The notes under the pieces are model-generated. The model saw nothing but the letters and a program-made list of their open reading frames with translations, did not search any database and was not told the origin of the DNA. The translations under genes were made by a program, and so were the position numbers. This document shows, piece after piece, positions 24,997 to 34,253 of a stretch of DNA of 64,000 nt. The number at the start of each line of letters is the position of its first letter. Position 1 is the stretch's first letter. The DNA is from Roseiarcus sp963807735 (GTDB lineage: Bacteria > Pseudomonadota > Alphaproteobacteria > Rhizobiales > Beijerinckiaceae): positions 1 to 64,000 of the forward strand of contig CAWEDI010000032.1 in the NCBI GenBank assembly GCA_963807735.1, in the 5' to 3' direction.

Positions 24997-27468
24997 CTAA
25001 AAACCCAGCACGATCGCGTTGTAGGCGGCGTGCGCGGCGATGCTGGTGGTCAGCCGGCCGGTGCGACGGAACAATAGCGCGTTGAGCGCGCCGAGCGCGA
25101 ACACCGGCGGCCACGCCAGCAGCGGATGATACACCGCGAAAAACACCGCCGCGCCAATCAACGCGCGGGCGCCGCGCCACTCGCGATCGAGCGCGCGATA
25201 GAGCAGCCCACGAAACAAATATTCCTCGGCGAACGGCGCCATGGCGACCGCCATCACGAAATAGGCGGCGCGAGCGTGCGGGACCGCCGCCATCGCCTGC
25301 CGGCTCTTTTCGAGCGCTTCGGCCGCCGCGGGGATAAGCTCGATCGCTTCGAGATAGAGGCGCCCGAACCCGCCCAGCGCCGCGCCGGCGGCGAGGCCGA
25401 TGACGATTCCGACCGGCGCGCTCGTCATGTTCGGCGAGGGCCAGGTCAGCGTATCCGCCAGCGCGACATTGCGGCCGCGCAACAGCCTGATCGTCCCGCC
25501 GCAAACGACGATCGCCGCGATCCCGTAGGCGGCGGCGGTGACGACCGCCGCGCTGTCGCCGCCGAGCAGCGCCACCGCGCCGGCGCTGAGGATCGAGGCG
25601 CCCTCGATCATCGCGCTGATCGCGATCATCGCGTGCAGCAGGGTCGGCGGCGGCGGCGCGATTTCAGACCAGGGGTCGAACAGATAGGGCAGGCGGAAGC
25701 GGAAATTCTGCCACATCGCCGCCGCCGTCAGCGTCGAATAGACGACGCCGGCGATAGCGAGGCTCGCCTGTTTGGTCATCACGCCGACCGCGAACGAGAA
25801 CAGTCCGAGCGCCGACGCCCAACGCAAAATCCCCGGCGTCGGCCGCGGCTCGCCGGAGGCGCTGACAGGGCTCGCCAGTGTCACCACCTTCTCCGAGAGC
25901 GAACGGGCGAAAGCCAACCACAGCACGGCGGTGAGCGCGATATAGCCGGCGTCGCCGGGGAATCGTGCGGCGGTCAGCGCCAGCGCGATCAGCACAACGA
26001 CGGAGGCGATCGAGGCCCACAGCCGCGCCTTGGTTTTCAGCAGGCTTTCGAGCCCCTGCGGCCAAGTCAGCGCGATCCACAGCGCCTGACCCTCCGACGC
26101 CAGCGATTTCGGTCCTAGCGTCAGCAGGATGTAGGCGCCGAACAGGATTGCCGCGCCGGTCATGCCGTTCCAGCTCACGAACGATTGCGCCACCAGCGCG
26201 CGCATGTTGAACGCTTGGATCGCCGCCAGCATCAGCGGCGCGATCACCGCCTGAACGATGGCGCTGCCGTCGCGGCGGAACCACAGCCATTCCCGGCGAT
26301 AAAGGGGCGCCCAGGTGAACGCCGCCGCCGTCGCGCGGGGTTTCGCCGACACGCTGACCGAATAGCCGCCCAGCTCCATCCGCGACGCGCGCACGCTGAA
26401 GGCGACGGAGACGGCGATCAACACAACGGCGAGCGGCAGATCGAGCGCGAGGGCGCGCCACCAGGCAGCCCCGCCGTCGCCGGCGAGGCCGATCAGCGCC
26501 CGCGCCGCCGGCGCGGGCGCTGCGAAACGCTGCGCCACGGTGGCGATGGTCTCGGCGCTCTGGAACACGCTGGCGCCGAGAACCAGCGCGGCCATCAGCG
26601 CGCCGAAGCCGACGATGTTCATCAACCCGAACGCCGCGCCGCGCGCGCGCACCGATAGCCTTGAGATCAGGCCGAACTCGATCGCCCGTCCGACGCAGGC
26701 GAGCGCCACCGTGAACGCGACCCCGACAACCAGCCCCGCGAACACGCCGACGATCCCGTAGACCAGCCCGAACAGCGCCATCGGCATCAGCGGCGCCGTC
26801 ACGTAGATCGGGTTGGCGGCGATCGGCGACAGCATCTCGGCGAGATAGATCGCCGCAGGCGGCGCGGGGTGGCTGAACAGCCACTCCCACATCGGGCGCC
26901 TGACCTCGACATTGTCCGGCCGCGCGCTTTCGCTCTGGCAGATCAGCATCACCGTCCACCAGAGAAGCAGCGCCGCCGCGAGCCGGTCGGGCAGCGGATA
27001 GGGCAGGCGCCAAAGCTCGTCCTCGTTGACGAGGCTCTTTCCGCCGCTCCGCGCCGCCGCCGTCAGCCGTTGCGCGATCCCCTTCGGCTCGCCGCGATGC
27101 ACGCGCGCCTGGCGCAACGCCTCGACGGCGATCGCGCGGGCCTGATCGTCGTTGAAACGCGGGCGGACATTGCGATCGTCAATCGGGCCGAACGCCGTCA
27201 GAAACTGCGAGCTGACGATGAAATCGTTGTGCGCCCGCGCCTCGACGCGGGCGCCGGCGTCGATCAGCGCGACAAACTGCGCGGCGAACATGATCTGCAC
27301 CACCACGCCGAACAGCGCGCCGAATACGAACACCAGCCCGGGCGTCGCGAACAACGCCGATACGCGTCGATTTTTGGCGAGCCTGACGTTGCGGCGCGCT
27401 CGGCCGAGCGCCCGCCAGCGCGCGGCCCTGAGCAACGCAAGGACCACCGTCCAAAAGCCGGGGCTCAT
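24997..27468 (-). CDS. ABC-2-type permease fused to a CPBP (Abi) intramembrane protease
   Basis: 823 residues with about 16 or more hydrophobic segments. The N-terminal two thirds are an ABC exporter permease; they overlap the ATPase gene by 4 bp (ATGA), and repeated pairs of helices surround a large soluble loop. The last 230 residues are a CPBP domain with the glutamate pair and arginine of motif 1 in APFAEEYLFRGLLYRA. The later motifs FFAVYHPLL (His) and HAAYNAIVLGF (His/Asn) are also present, giving a complete predicted metalloprotease site. The pair would export a substrate and perhaps cleave it or a membrane partner. Comparable NatB-CPBP fusions are known, but the substrate here is unknown. 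Confidence 0.85.
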   Translation of the reverse strand: MSPGFWTVVLALLRAARWRALGRARRNVRLAKNRRVSALFATPGLVFVFGALFGVVVQIMFAAQFVALIDAGARVEARAHNDFIVSSQFLTAFGPIDDRNVRPRFNDDQARAIAVEALRQARVHRGEPKGIAQRLTAAARSGGKSLVNEDELWRLPYPLPDRLAAALLLWWTVMLICQSESARPDNVEVRRPMWEWLFSHPAPPAAIYLAEMLSPIAANPIYVTAPLMPMALFGLVYGIVGVFAGLVVGVAFTVALACVGRAIEFGLISRLSVRARGAAFGLMNIVGFGALMAALVLGASVFQSAETIATVAQRFAAPAPAARALIGLAGDGGAAWWRALALDLPLAVVLIAVSVAFSVRASRMELGGYSVSVSAKPRATAAAFTWAPLYRREWLWFRRDGSAIVQAVIAPLMLAAIQAFNMRALVAQSFVSWNGMTGAAILFGAYILLTLGPKSLASEGQALWIALTWPQGLESLLKTKARLWASIASVVVLIALALTAARFPGDAGYIALTAVLWLAFARSLSEKVVTLASPVSASGEPRPTPGILRWASALGLFSFAVGVMTKQASLAIAGVVYSTLTAAAMWQNFRFRLPYLFDPWSEIAPPPPTLLHAMIAISAMIEGASILSAGAVALLGGDSAAVVTAAAYGIAAIVVCGGTIRLLRGRNVALADTLTWPSPNMTSAPVGIVIGLAAGAALGGFGRLYLEAIELIPAAAEALEKSRQAMAAVPHARAAYFVMAVAMAPFAEEYLFRGLLYRALDREWRGARALIGAAVFFAVYHPLLAWPPVFALGALNALLFRRTGRLTTSIAAHAAYNAIVLGF

Positions 27469-28220
27469 GCCTCGAGGCCGCGCGTCAGATCGAGAAACAG
27501 GGCTTCGAGATCCTTGCCGCCATGGTCGGCGCGCAAGGTTTCGAGCGCGCCGGCCGCGATCAATCGTCCGCGACCGATCACCAGCACATGCGAGCAGAGT
27601 CGCGCCACATGGTCCATCAGATGCGTCGAGAACAGCACGGTGACGCCCTCAGCGGCGATCTCGCGCACCAGATCGTAGAACAGATGCGTCGATTCGACGT
27701 CGAGCCCGTTGGTCGGCTCGTCGAGGATCAACAGCGAAGGTTGATGCAGCAGCGCGAGCAGCAGCCCGAGCTTCTTCTTCATGCCGCGCGAGAATTCCTC
27801 GGCGAAATTGTCCATCTCGTCGGCCAACTGCATCCGCTGCGCCAGCGGTTCGATCCGCCGCAACGTCGCCGCGACGTCGAGGCCGTGCATCGCGGCACTG
27901 AGTTGCAGCGTCTCGCGCGCCGTCAGATAGGCGTAGAACACCGGCTCGTCGGGGAGATAGCCGATGCGGCGCTTCAATTCGACGCGCGCCTCGAAGGCGT
28001 CGAGCCCGTCGATGCTCAGCACGCCCGAGGTCGGCTTCATCAGCCCCATCATCAGCCGGAACAGCGTGGTCTTGCCGGCGCCGTTCGGCCCCAGCAACCC
28101 GCAAACTTGACCGCGCGGAACGGCGAAGCTGACGCCTTGCAGCGCGCGCTTGTCGCCGAAGGTCTTGACGATGTCGATGGCGCGCACGGCGTCGCCGGGG
28201 TCGGTCAAAGTCGGCTCCAC
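27465..28220 (-). CDS. ABC transporter ATP-binding protein
   Basis: About 251 residues. All nucleotide-binding motifs are intact: Walker A LLGPNGAGKTTLFRL, signature EFSRGMKKKLGLLLALLHQPSLLILDEPTNGLDV (Walker B within it) and the H-loop STHLMDHV. The D-loop and overall form are those of the DrrA/NatA exporter subfamily. The gene is coupled to its permease-protease partner by the ATGA overlap. The start is uncertain: I prefer the GTG at 28220, since an earlier TTG at 28310 adds sequence without similarity. Confidence 0.92.
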   Translation of the reverse strand: MEPTLTDPGDAVRAIDIVKTFGDKRALQGVSFAVPRGQVCGLLGPNGAGKTTLFRLMMGLMKPTSGVLSIDGLDAFEARVELKRRIGYLPDEPVFYAYLTARETLQLSAAMHGLDVAATLRRIEPLAQRMQLADEMDNFAEEFSRGMKKKLGLLLALLHQPSLLILDEPTNGLDVESTHLFYDLVREIAAEGVTVLFSTHLMDHVARLCSHVLVIGRGRLIAAGALETLRADHGGKDLEALFLDLTRGLEA

Positions 28221-28339
28221 GGCTCGGTCGGCCGCCCATTCTGGTCGCGCCGGTGCAGCGCCGTCAACTTGATCGCCCGCGGCAAGTTCCGGACAAGACC
28301 GGACAGGCAAGTTTGCGCGCGCGTTGCGATGGAGTGAAC

Positions 28340-29932
28340 ATGTCGAAATCGAGTTTGAAGACGCGCGCGAAAGCGAGTTCGGCGCTCCGCGGCGGGCCGG
28401 CCGTCGCGCCTGCGCATCTGGCGTTGGCGCAGGGCCTGGAGAAGATCGGCCGCAGCGGCGAGGCGATCGCGTCTTATGAGGCGGCGATCCGCAGCGACCC
28501 CGGCTCGCTGGCCGCTTATCTCGGCCTGGCGCGCGTGCTGTTGAGCGCCGGCCGGGCGACGGAGGCGTTCGGCCGCGCAGACCACGCGCTCTCGCTCGAC
28601 GGCGAGAACGTCGAGGCGTGGACGATGATCGCCACGACGCTTGCGGCGCTCGGCGAGCCGGAGCTGGCCGCGCGCGCCTACGAGCGCACGCTGGCGCTGG
28701 CGCCCGCCGCCGCCGATCTTCATGTCCGGATCGCCGGCGTCTACGAAACGCTCGACCGGCCGTTCGACGCCGCCGCGCGTTATCAGCGCGCTCTGATGTT
28801 GGACGGCGGCGCCTCGGTTGAGGTCGACGCGCACGTCGGCCTCAGCGGGCTCTACGGTCGCTCCGGGCAATTTGCGGAAGCGCGCGCACACGCCGAGGCG
28901 GCGTTGAAACTCGCGCCGGGCGCGCGCGGCGCGCACCAGAACCTCGCCGCCGTTTGCGACCACGAAGGCCGCGAGGCGGAAGCGGAGGCGCATCGCGAGA
29001 GCGCCTATCGCGCCGCGCCGCTGATCGTCACGCGGGCGCCAAGCCCGCGCCGCCGCGTGCTGACGTTGGCGAGCGCCGCGCGCGCCAACTCCCCCGACCG
29101 TTATCTGATTCCGTCGGCGCGCTACGACCGGCTTGTCTGGTTCATCGCCTACGCTGACGGAAGATTGACGCCGGGCGCGGATTACGACGTCGTGTTCAAC
29201 GCCATCGGCGACCCCGACGCCGGCTTGCGAGATCAGGTGGAGCGCTTCGTTGCGCGCTGCGAGCGCCCGGTGCTCAATCCGCCCGAGCGCATCGCGCGGA
29301 CCGCGCGCGATCGGGCGCGGGCGCTGTTCGAGGGCGTCGCGGACCTCGTCGCGCCGGAGACGCGGCGCGTTGCGCAGGCCGCGGATTTGCAGGGGCTTGC
29401 TGAAAACAGCGCTTGGTTGATGCGTCCGCTCGGCGCGCATGGCGGCGAGCGTCTGGAGCGTCTCGAAAGCGACGCCGTCGCGTCGCGGCTCAACGGTCGT
29501 GGCCAATACCTCACCGCGTTTCACGACTTCCGCTCAGCCGATGGCCTCTATCGCAAATACCGCGTGTTCTTTGTGAACGGCGAACCATTTCCCTATCACC
29601 TCGCCATTCACGATCATTGGCTCGTGCATTATCAATCTTGCCTGACGCCGACGCAGCGCGCGTTCATCGAAGAGGAGCGGCGCTTTCTTGAAAGCCCCGA
29701 GCAGGCGCTCGGCCCGCGCGCCTATCGCGCGATCGGCGAAGTCGGGCGACGCATGGGTCTCGATTTCGCCGGCGTGGATTTCGCCGTGCTTCCCGACGGC
29801 GCGGCGCTGCTGTTCGAGGCCAACGCCACAATGTTCATCCATCCCGAGCCGTCCGACAGTCCGCTCGCCTACAAGAACCCGTTCGTCGCACGCATTCTCG
29901 AAGCGTTCTGGGCGCGGCTCGAAAGCGCGTGA
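28340..29932 (+). CDS. TPR-repeat protein with C-terminal ATP-grasp-like domain
   Basis: 530 residues. Residues of about 20-235 hold five or six tetratricopeptide repeats (for example AHLALAQGLEKIGRSGEAIASYEAAIRSDPG-type units). The rest resembles a RimK/glutathione-synthetase-type ATP-grasp fold: LIPSARYDRLVWFIAY, DYDVVFNAIGD and ERPVLNPPERIARTARDR, then RKYRVFFVNGEPFPYHLAIHDHWLVHY and GLDFAGVDFAVLPDGAALLFEANATMF. The last block matches the metal-binding Glu/Asn motif of ATP-grasp enzymes. It may be a peptide- or amino-acid-ligating enzyme with a protein-binding TPR arm; no substrate gene is adjacent. The ATG at 28340 has GGAG upstream. It is divergent from the ABC transporter. Confidence 0.82.
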   Translation: MSKSSLKTRAKASSALRGGPAVAPAHLALAQGLEKIGRSGEAIASYEAAIRSDPGSLAAYLGLARVLLSAGRATEAFGRADHALSLDGENVEAWTMIATTLAALGEPELAARAYERTLALAPAAADLHVRIAGVYETLDRPFDAAARYQRALMLDGGASVEVDAHVGLSGLYGRSGQFAEARAHAEAALKLAPGARGAHQNLAAVCDHEGREAEAEAHRESAYRAAPLIVTRAPSPRRRVLTLASAARANSPDRYLIPSARYDRLVWFIAYADGRLTPGADYDVVFNAIGDPDAGLRDQVERFVARCERPVLNPPERIARTARDRARALFEGVADLVAPETRRVAQAADLQGLAENSAWLMRPLGAHGGERLERLESDAVASRLNGRGQYLTAFHDFRSADGLYRKYRVFFVNGEPFPYHLAIHDHWLVHYQSCLTPTQRAFIEEERRFLESPEQALGPRAYRAIGEVGRRMGLDFAGVDFAVLPDGAALLFEANATMFIHPEPSDSPLAYKNPFVARILEAFWARLESA

Positions 29933-29935
29933 GAC

Positions 29936-30373
29936 TCAAGGATGAAAGAACGGGAATTCGACCTTGTCGCCAGGCTTCACTCCGATCGCCGCGGCCTGGC
30001 CGGCGTTAAGCTCCAACACGCCCGTTACCGGCAACTCGGACGGGATCAGCGCTTCCGACATCGGCTTCGCCCGCTCGACGACGCGGCGCACGGTTCCGTC
30101 GGCGTCGATGAACACCATATCCAACGACAGATAGGTATCTTTCATCCAGAAGGTCACCGGCGCCCGCTCCGGAAACTCGAACAGCATGCCGTGGTCGGCG
30201 GCCATTGTTCGGCGCTCCATCAACCCGCGCTCGCGCGTCGGCTCGTCGGCGGCGATTTCGATATCGTAGTGATGCGGGCCGCTGGCGGTGAGGATGTCGA
30301 GCCCTTCCGCATGGGCGGCGCCGGCGCCCAGCCAAGCCCAGAAAGCCGTCAGCGCAAGAAGGCGGCGGATCAA
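29936..30373 (-). CDS. DUF192-domain secreted protein
   Basis: About 145 residues if started at the TTG at 30373, which overlaps the stop of the upstream cold-shock gene (TTGA). A signal peptide (LIRRLLALTAFWAWLGAGAAHA) is followed by the DUF192 fold: EIAADEPTRERGLMERRTMAADHGMLFEFP, FWMKDTYLSLDMVFIDADGTV and LELNAGQAAAIGVKPGDKV. These proteins are small, exported and of unknown function. Genes of this family often follow cold-shock genes in alphaproteobacteria, as here. Confidence 0.87.
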   Translation of the reverse strand: MIRRLLALTAFWAWLGAGAAHAEGLDILTASGPHHYDIEIAADEPTRERGLMERRTMAADHGMLFEFPERAPVTFWMKDTYLSLDMVFIDADGTVRRVVERAKPMSEALIPSELPVTGVLELNAGQAAAIGVKPGDKVEFPFFHP

Positions 30374-30960
30374 TGCGCGACCTGCGCGCGAATCCCCTCC
30401 AGCGGCCGCACTTCGACGGCGAGCAAACCCTTCGGGCCGGGGCCGAAGCGCGCGAGCATGCTGTCGCCGGGCTTCGGATCGATGAAGCCGTAACGGCGCA
30501 GCGTCTCCATGTGGACGAAGATGTCCTCGGTGCCTTCGCCGCGCGTCAGGAATCCGAAGCCGCGCGATCGGTTGAACCATTTGACGATCACGATCTCGAA
30601 GCCGCCGACGTTGTTGGCCTGGGTGCGCGCGCGGGCGTGCGCATCGACCGGCGCCGCGGCCGGATCGCCCGGCGTCACCGACACCACTTTGAGCACCTGC
30701 AAGCCGCGATCGCGCCGCTGCGCCTCGGCGACGACGCGGGCGCCTTCCGCCAGCGTGGTGAAGCCGTCGCGGCGCAACACCGTTACGTGAATCAGCACGT
30801 CGCCGCCGCCGTCATCGGGAACGATGAAACCGTAGCCCTTGGCGACATCGAACCATTTGACGCGGCCCGCCACTTCGACGAGCGAGGCGCGATCCGGCGC
30901 GGCGGCGAACGCGGGGTCGAGCGCAGGCGCCGTTGGCGGGTTCTCGTTGTCGTCGCTCAA
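30370..30960 (-). CDS. Protein with two cold-shock domains
   Basis: About 196 residues. Two cold-shock domains are visible: GRVKWFDVAKGYGFIVPDDGGGDVLIHVTVL at about 33-63 and VIVKWFNRSRGFGFLTRGEGTEDIFVHMETL at about 125-155. Both have the RNP1 (KGYGFI, RGFGFL) and RNP2 (DVLIHV, DIFVHM) motifs that bind single-stranded nucleic acid. The start is taken as the TTG at 30960 because GAGGGGG lies about 9 nt upstream; a GTG at 31005 is the alternative. The second domain is followed by a short C-terminus. It is coupled to the DUF192 gene by the TTGA overlap. Confidence 0.88.
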   Translation of the reverse strand: MSDDNENPPTAPALDPAFAAAPDRASLVEVAGRVKWFDVAKGYGFIVPDDGGGDVLIHVTVLRRDGFTTLAEGARVVAEAQRRDRGLQVLKVVSVTPGDPAAAPVDAHARARTQANNVGGFEIVIVKWFNRSRGFGFLTRGEGTEDIFVHMETLRRYGFIDPKPGDSMLARFGPGPKGLLAVEVRPLEGIRAQVAH

Positions 30961-31172
30961 AGTTCGTGGCCCCCTCACCGCCGCAATCCGCACGCTTGAA
31001 AACACCGCGTGCGATCAGGCCAAGAAGCCAGCATTCCGCCAGGGCTGCGCTACCGGCGCGAATCGACGCACGCGTGATTCACGCAAGCAACATAGCAAAA
31101 CGCTTCGCGCCGCGTAGCGAAATTCCGCGGGAACGCGCGAAGATTGTGGATAGGCGCCTGTTCGACAAGCAA

Positions 31173-31199
31173 CCGCCCGACTCGAAGGCGCTCGGGCGG
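31173..31199 (-). terminator. Possible terminator hairpin after rpoZ
   Basis: An 8-bp stem (CCGCCCGA with TCGGGCGG) with an 11-nt loop lies 31 bp past the rpoZ stop on the minus strand. It is followed only by a weak T-rich stretch, so termination is uncertain. Confidence 0.3.
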
Positions 31200-31229
31200 G
31201 CGCGCATTGCAAATAAGATGCGCGGCGAC

Positions 31230-31619
31230 TTACTCCGCGTCGTCTTCGGGCTCGGGCGGCGGCGCCATGCCTTCGAGACCGCGCAGCAAATCTTCCTCGG
31301 TCATGCGATCAAATTGCGCCTCGGCGCCGGGATCGAGCGAGGCCGTCGCGGGCGCCAGCGGCGGGGCCGCCTCGGCCTCCGGCTCGTCGACCTCAACCTG
31401 CTTCTGCAACGAGTGAATGAGGTCCTCGCGCAGATCGTTGGGATGCAATTTGGAGTCGGCGATCTCGCGCAGCGCGACGACCGGGTTCTTGTCGTTGTCG
31501 CGCCCGACCAGGATCGTCGAGCCGGAAGTGATGGCGCGCGCGCGATGACTCGCCATCAGCACGAGGTCGAAGCGGTTGTCGACCTTGTCAATGCAATCTT
31601 CGACGGTTACGCGCGCCAT
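31230..31619 (-). CDS. rpoZ: DNA-directed RNA polymerase subunit omega
   Basis: 129 residues. MARVTVEDCIDKVDNRFDLVLMASHRARAI and ILVGRDNDKNPVVALREIADSKL are the diagnostic N-terminal blocks of the omega subunit, which helps RNA polymerase assembly. A variable acidic C-terminal extension, common in alphaproteobacteria, follows. The ATG at 31619 has AGGAG upstream. The usual neighbour (spoT/relA) is not adjacent here. Confidence 0.97.
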   Translation of the reverse strand: MARVTVEDCIDKVDNRFDLVLMASHRARAITSGSTILVGRDNDKNPVVALREIADSKLHPNDLREDLIHSLQKQVEVDEPEAEAAPPLAPATASLDPGAEAQFDRMTEEDLLRGLEGMAPPPEPEDDAE

Positions 31620-31698
31620 GGCGTGCTCCTCAAGCAGCGATTTCGGGTGAGTTAGGCCGGCCCATACACCGCGCCGCGCCGACGCGCAAGTTTCGCGC

Positions 31699-33111
31699 TC
31701 AGCAGCACCCGTAATGCGCCGCCACCGCCTCGGCGATCGGGGCCCAGGCCGCGAGGAAGCCGGCGCGGGCCGGAAGCCGTTCACGATACTGCGCGCGCAA
31801 CTCGCGCTCGACCGCCGCCAGATCGACGCCCGTGAGCCGTCCATCGGCGACGATCTCGCGTCCGCCCACATAAAGGGCGTCGATATGCGCGGCGGTGGCG
31901 CGCGCGAACAGGAGGTCGATCGGCTCAACGGCCATCACCGCGTCGCGGTCGAGCCGGTCGAGATCGAGCACCAGCGCGTCGGCGGGTTCGCCGATCTCCA
32001 GCGCGCCCGAACCCGGCGCGCCGTTGGCGCGACGGCCGTTGGCGACGATCGCGGCCAGCCAATCCTGCCGCGTGACGCCAGTGTCGAACCCCCAGCCGGC
32101 GTGCAGGAAATGCCCGAGCCGCGCCTCGCGCAAAATATCGTCGTCCTCGTCGAAAGCGGAGGCGTCGACGCCGAGCGCCACCCGCGCGCCGCGCTTCAGC
32201 GCCTCGCCGATCGGCGCGATCCCGGAGCGCAAATGCAGGTTGGAGCTCGGATTGGTGGCGATTGTCACGCCGTTGCGGACGATCGCGTCAAGCTCCTCTT
32301 CCCGCGCATAAACGCAATGGGCGAGCGTCAGGCGCGGCGACATCAGCCCGAGCGCCTCCAGCCGCGCGGCGACGCCTTCGGGATAGTGCGCGTCGGCGAA
32401 CTCGCGCTGGTAGCGCGTCTCGAGAAAATGCATATGCACGCGTCGGCCGCTGCGCGCGCTCGCCGCGGCGATCCCGGCGAGCAAGTCGTCCGAGGCCCAT
32501 TGCGGGCCGCTCGGGCCGAATTGGACGCTGAAGCTCTCCGACTCCACGGCGGCGGCGATCGCCTCGACGCGGGCGATCTGCGCTTCGACATCGGGCATCG
32601 GAGACAGGAAGCTCTGTAACGCCTCGCGGGCGCTCTCGGGCAGCCGGTCGAGCAACGCCTCGGAGGGGCCGTAGACCAGCGGATTGCGGTCGCGCATGAA
32701 CACCGCGAACGTCACCCGCACGCCAACTTCGCGCGCAGCGCGGGCGATCGCTTTGGCCTCTTCCACCGCGTCCGCCGTGTGAAAGCGCGTGTAATGCGCC
32801 ATCACCGAGCCGGCGCCGCCACGCGCGGCGCGGCCGAAGGCGGCGAGTGCGCCGAGATAGGGGTCGATCGCCGGCATCGCCGCCAGCCGCAGCAGCCATA
32901 GCTCCAGCGGCTTGTCGGCGCCGCCGAACGACGTCGGCGACAAAGCCCGGCAATGGTCGTGCGCGTTGGCGAGCGCGGGCAGGGCGAGCCGACGCCGCGC
33001 CGGCGGCGTCGTCGATGGGCTGATCTCGGCGATCCGCCCGTCGCGCAACTGCAGGTCGACTGGGCCTTCGCTCTCGCGGCCGAGCCGCAACACGCCGAGG
33101 ATTTCGCCCAT
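31699..33111 (-). CDS. Amidohydrolase-superfamily deaminase/hydrolase
   Basis: 470 residues. Metal-binding residues of the superfamily are visible: HXH-type NAHDHC at about 50, HMHFLETRYQ, LAHCVYA, and an Asp in GVDASAFDEDDDI. The fold resembles the SsnA/AtzA/TrzN group (deaminases of heterocyclic amines, guanine or cytosine-like substrates), but the N-terminus and the RDRNPLVYGPSEALL segment do not identify the substrate. It is a single gene on the minus strand between rpoZ and a divergent small transporter gene. No purine or pyrimidine pathway genes are adjacent. Confidence 0.82.
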   Translation of the reverse strand: MGEILGVLRLGRESEGPVDLQLRDGRIAEISPSTTPPARRRLALPALANAHDHCRALSPTSFGGADKPLELWLLRLAAMPAIDPYLGALAAFGRAARGGAGSVMAHYTRFHTADAVEEAKAIARAAREVGVRVTFAVFMRDRNPLVYGPSEALLDRLPESAREALQSFLSPMPDVEAQIARVEAIAAAVESESFSVQFGPSGPQWASDDLLAGIAAASARSGRRVHMHFLETRYQREFADAHYPEGVAARLEALGLMSPRLTLAHCVYAREEELDAIVRNGVTIATNPSSNLHLRSGIAPIGEALKRGARVALGVDASAFDEDDDILREARLGHFLHAGWGFDTGVTRQDWLAAIVANGRRANGAPGSGALEIGEPADALVLDLDRLDRDAVMAVEPIDLLFARATAAHIDALYVGGREIVADGRLTGVDLAAVERELRAQYRERLPARAGFLAAWAPIAEAVAAHYGCC

Positions 33112-33236
33112 GTCCCGCTCCGCTCGAAAGTGTCAGGGAAACAATCGCGCCATGCAAGAGGCCGGCCGGCGTGCGCGCCCCCGGGAAGCCCGTTAAGCTC
33201 GCGCAGCCCACGACGCCGAGATTCGGGAGACCCTGT

Positions 33237-33692
33237 TTGAACGCCGAAACCGTCGCTTATGCGTTGTTCGCCGTCGCCGTCGGCGGCCTGTTTCCGATGC
33301 AGGCCGCCGCCAACGCGTCGCTGGCGCGTGGCGTCGGCGGCCCGATCGCGGCGACGATCATCTCGATCCTTTCGAGCCTGGTCTTTCTGGTGTGCGTCAA
33401 CACTTTTCTGTTCCGGCAATGGCCGAGTTTCGCCGGGCTCTCCGCCGTCCCCAAGACGCTGTTGTGGCTCGGCGGGACGCTCGGCGCGATATTCCTCAGC
33501 GCCAACGTGTTCCTCGCGCCGCGCCTGGGCGCCGCGGCGACGTTGTGCCTCGTCATCGCCGGTCAGCTTCTGTCCGCGTTGACCATCGATCGGTTCGGTC
33601 TGTTCGGGTTCGGCTTGCGCGAACTCAGCGTCGGCCGCGTCGGCGGGGTTGCGCTCGTGCTTATCGGCGCGATCATGGTGCGCCTGACCTAG
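33237..33692 (+). CDS. DMT-superfamily transporter of the YdcZ/DUF606 type
   Basis: About 151 residues with five hydrophobic helices and the family-typical GGLFPMQAAANASLARGVGGPIAATIISILSS start. Proteins of this family are half-size transporters that usually pair as dimers. The TTG at 33237 is chosen because GGGAG lies about 7 nt upstream and it gives the standard length; an ATG at 33171 adds a polar stretch without similarity. The YqhA-type gene follows 43 bp later. Confidence 0.8.
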   Translation: MNAETVAYALFAVAVGGLFPMQAAANASLARGVGGPIAATIISILSSLVFLVCVNTFLFRQWPSFAGLSAVPKTLLWLGGTLGAIFLSANVFLAPRLGAAATLCLVIAGQLLSALTIDRFGLFGFGLRELSVGRVGGVALVLIGAIMVRLT

Positions 33693-33735
33693 CGGCTGTG
33701 CTACAGCGCCCATCGGCGCATTGTGGGGGCCTGGC

Positions 33736-34245
33736 GTGCCGAAGACGACGTTCGAGAAATTGCTGTTTGCGACGCGCTGGCTGCTGACGCCTTTTTTTCT
33801 GGCCTTGGTTGTCGCGCTGCTCGCGCTGCTCGTCAAAGTCGTGATGCACGCCTACGGGATGGCCGTGCAGTTCCAAAGCCTCAGCGAGGAGGAAGTGATT
33901 CTCGGCGCGCTCGGCATTATCGATCTCACGCTGACCGCGTGCCTGATCGTGCTGGTCGTGTTCTCGACCTACTCCAACTTTGTCTCCCGGGTCGACGCTG
34001 ACGTCCACGAGGACTGGCCGAACTGGATGATCGGCATCGACTACGGCGAATTGAAACTGAAGCTGATCGCCTCGATCGTCGCCATTTCCGCGATCAAGCT
34101 GCTCGAAGCGTTCATGAACATCGAACACGAGAGCAACCGCGACATGGCCTGGCAGACTGGGGTGTTCGGGGCGTTCGTCGGGGCGGCGTTACTGCTCGGC
34201 GTCGCCGAGGCGGTCGGGCGCGCCTACGGCGATCACGACAAATAG
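33736..34245 (+). CDS. UPF0114 (YqhA) family membrane protein
   Basis: About 169 residues with four hydrophobic helices. The order FATRWLLTPFFLALVVALLAL, ILGALGIIDLTLTACLIVLVVFSTYSNFVSRVD, LKLKLIASIVAISAIKLLEAF and VFGAFVGAALLLGVAEAV matches YqhA proteins, which are inner-membrane proteins of unknown function. The GTG at 33736 has a GGGGG run upstream and gives the usual start; an in-frame TTG at 33721 is the alternative. Confidence 0.85.
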   Translation: MPKTTFEKLLFATRWLLTPFFLALVVALLALLVKVVMHAYGMAVQFQSLSEEEVILGALGIIDLTLTACLIVLVVFSTYSNFVSRVDADVHEDWPNWMIGIDYGELKLKLIASIVAISAIKLLEAFMNIEHESNRDMAWQTGVFGAFVGAALLLGVAEAVGRAYGDHDK

Positions 34246-34253
34246 GCGCTCGC

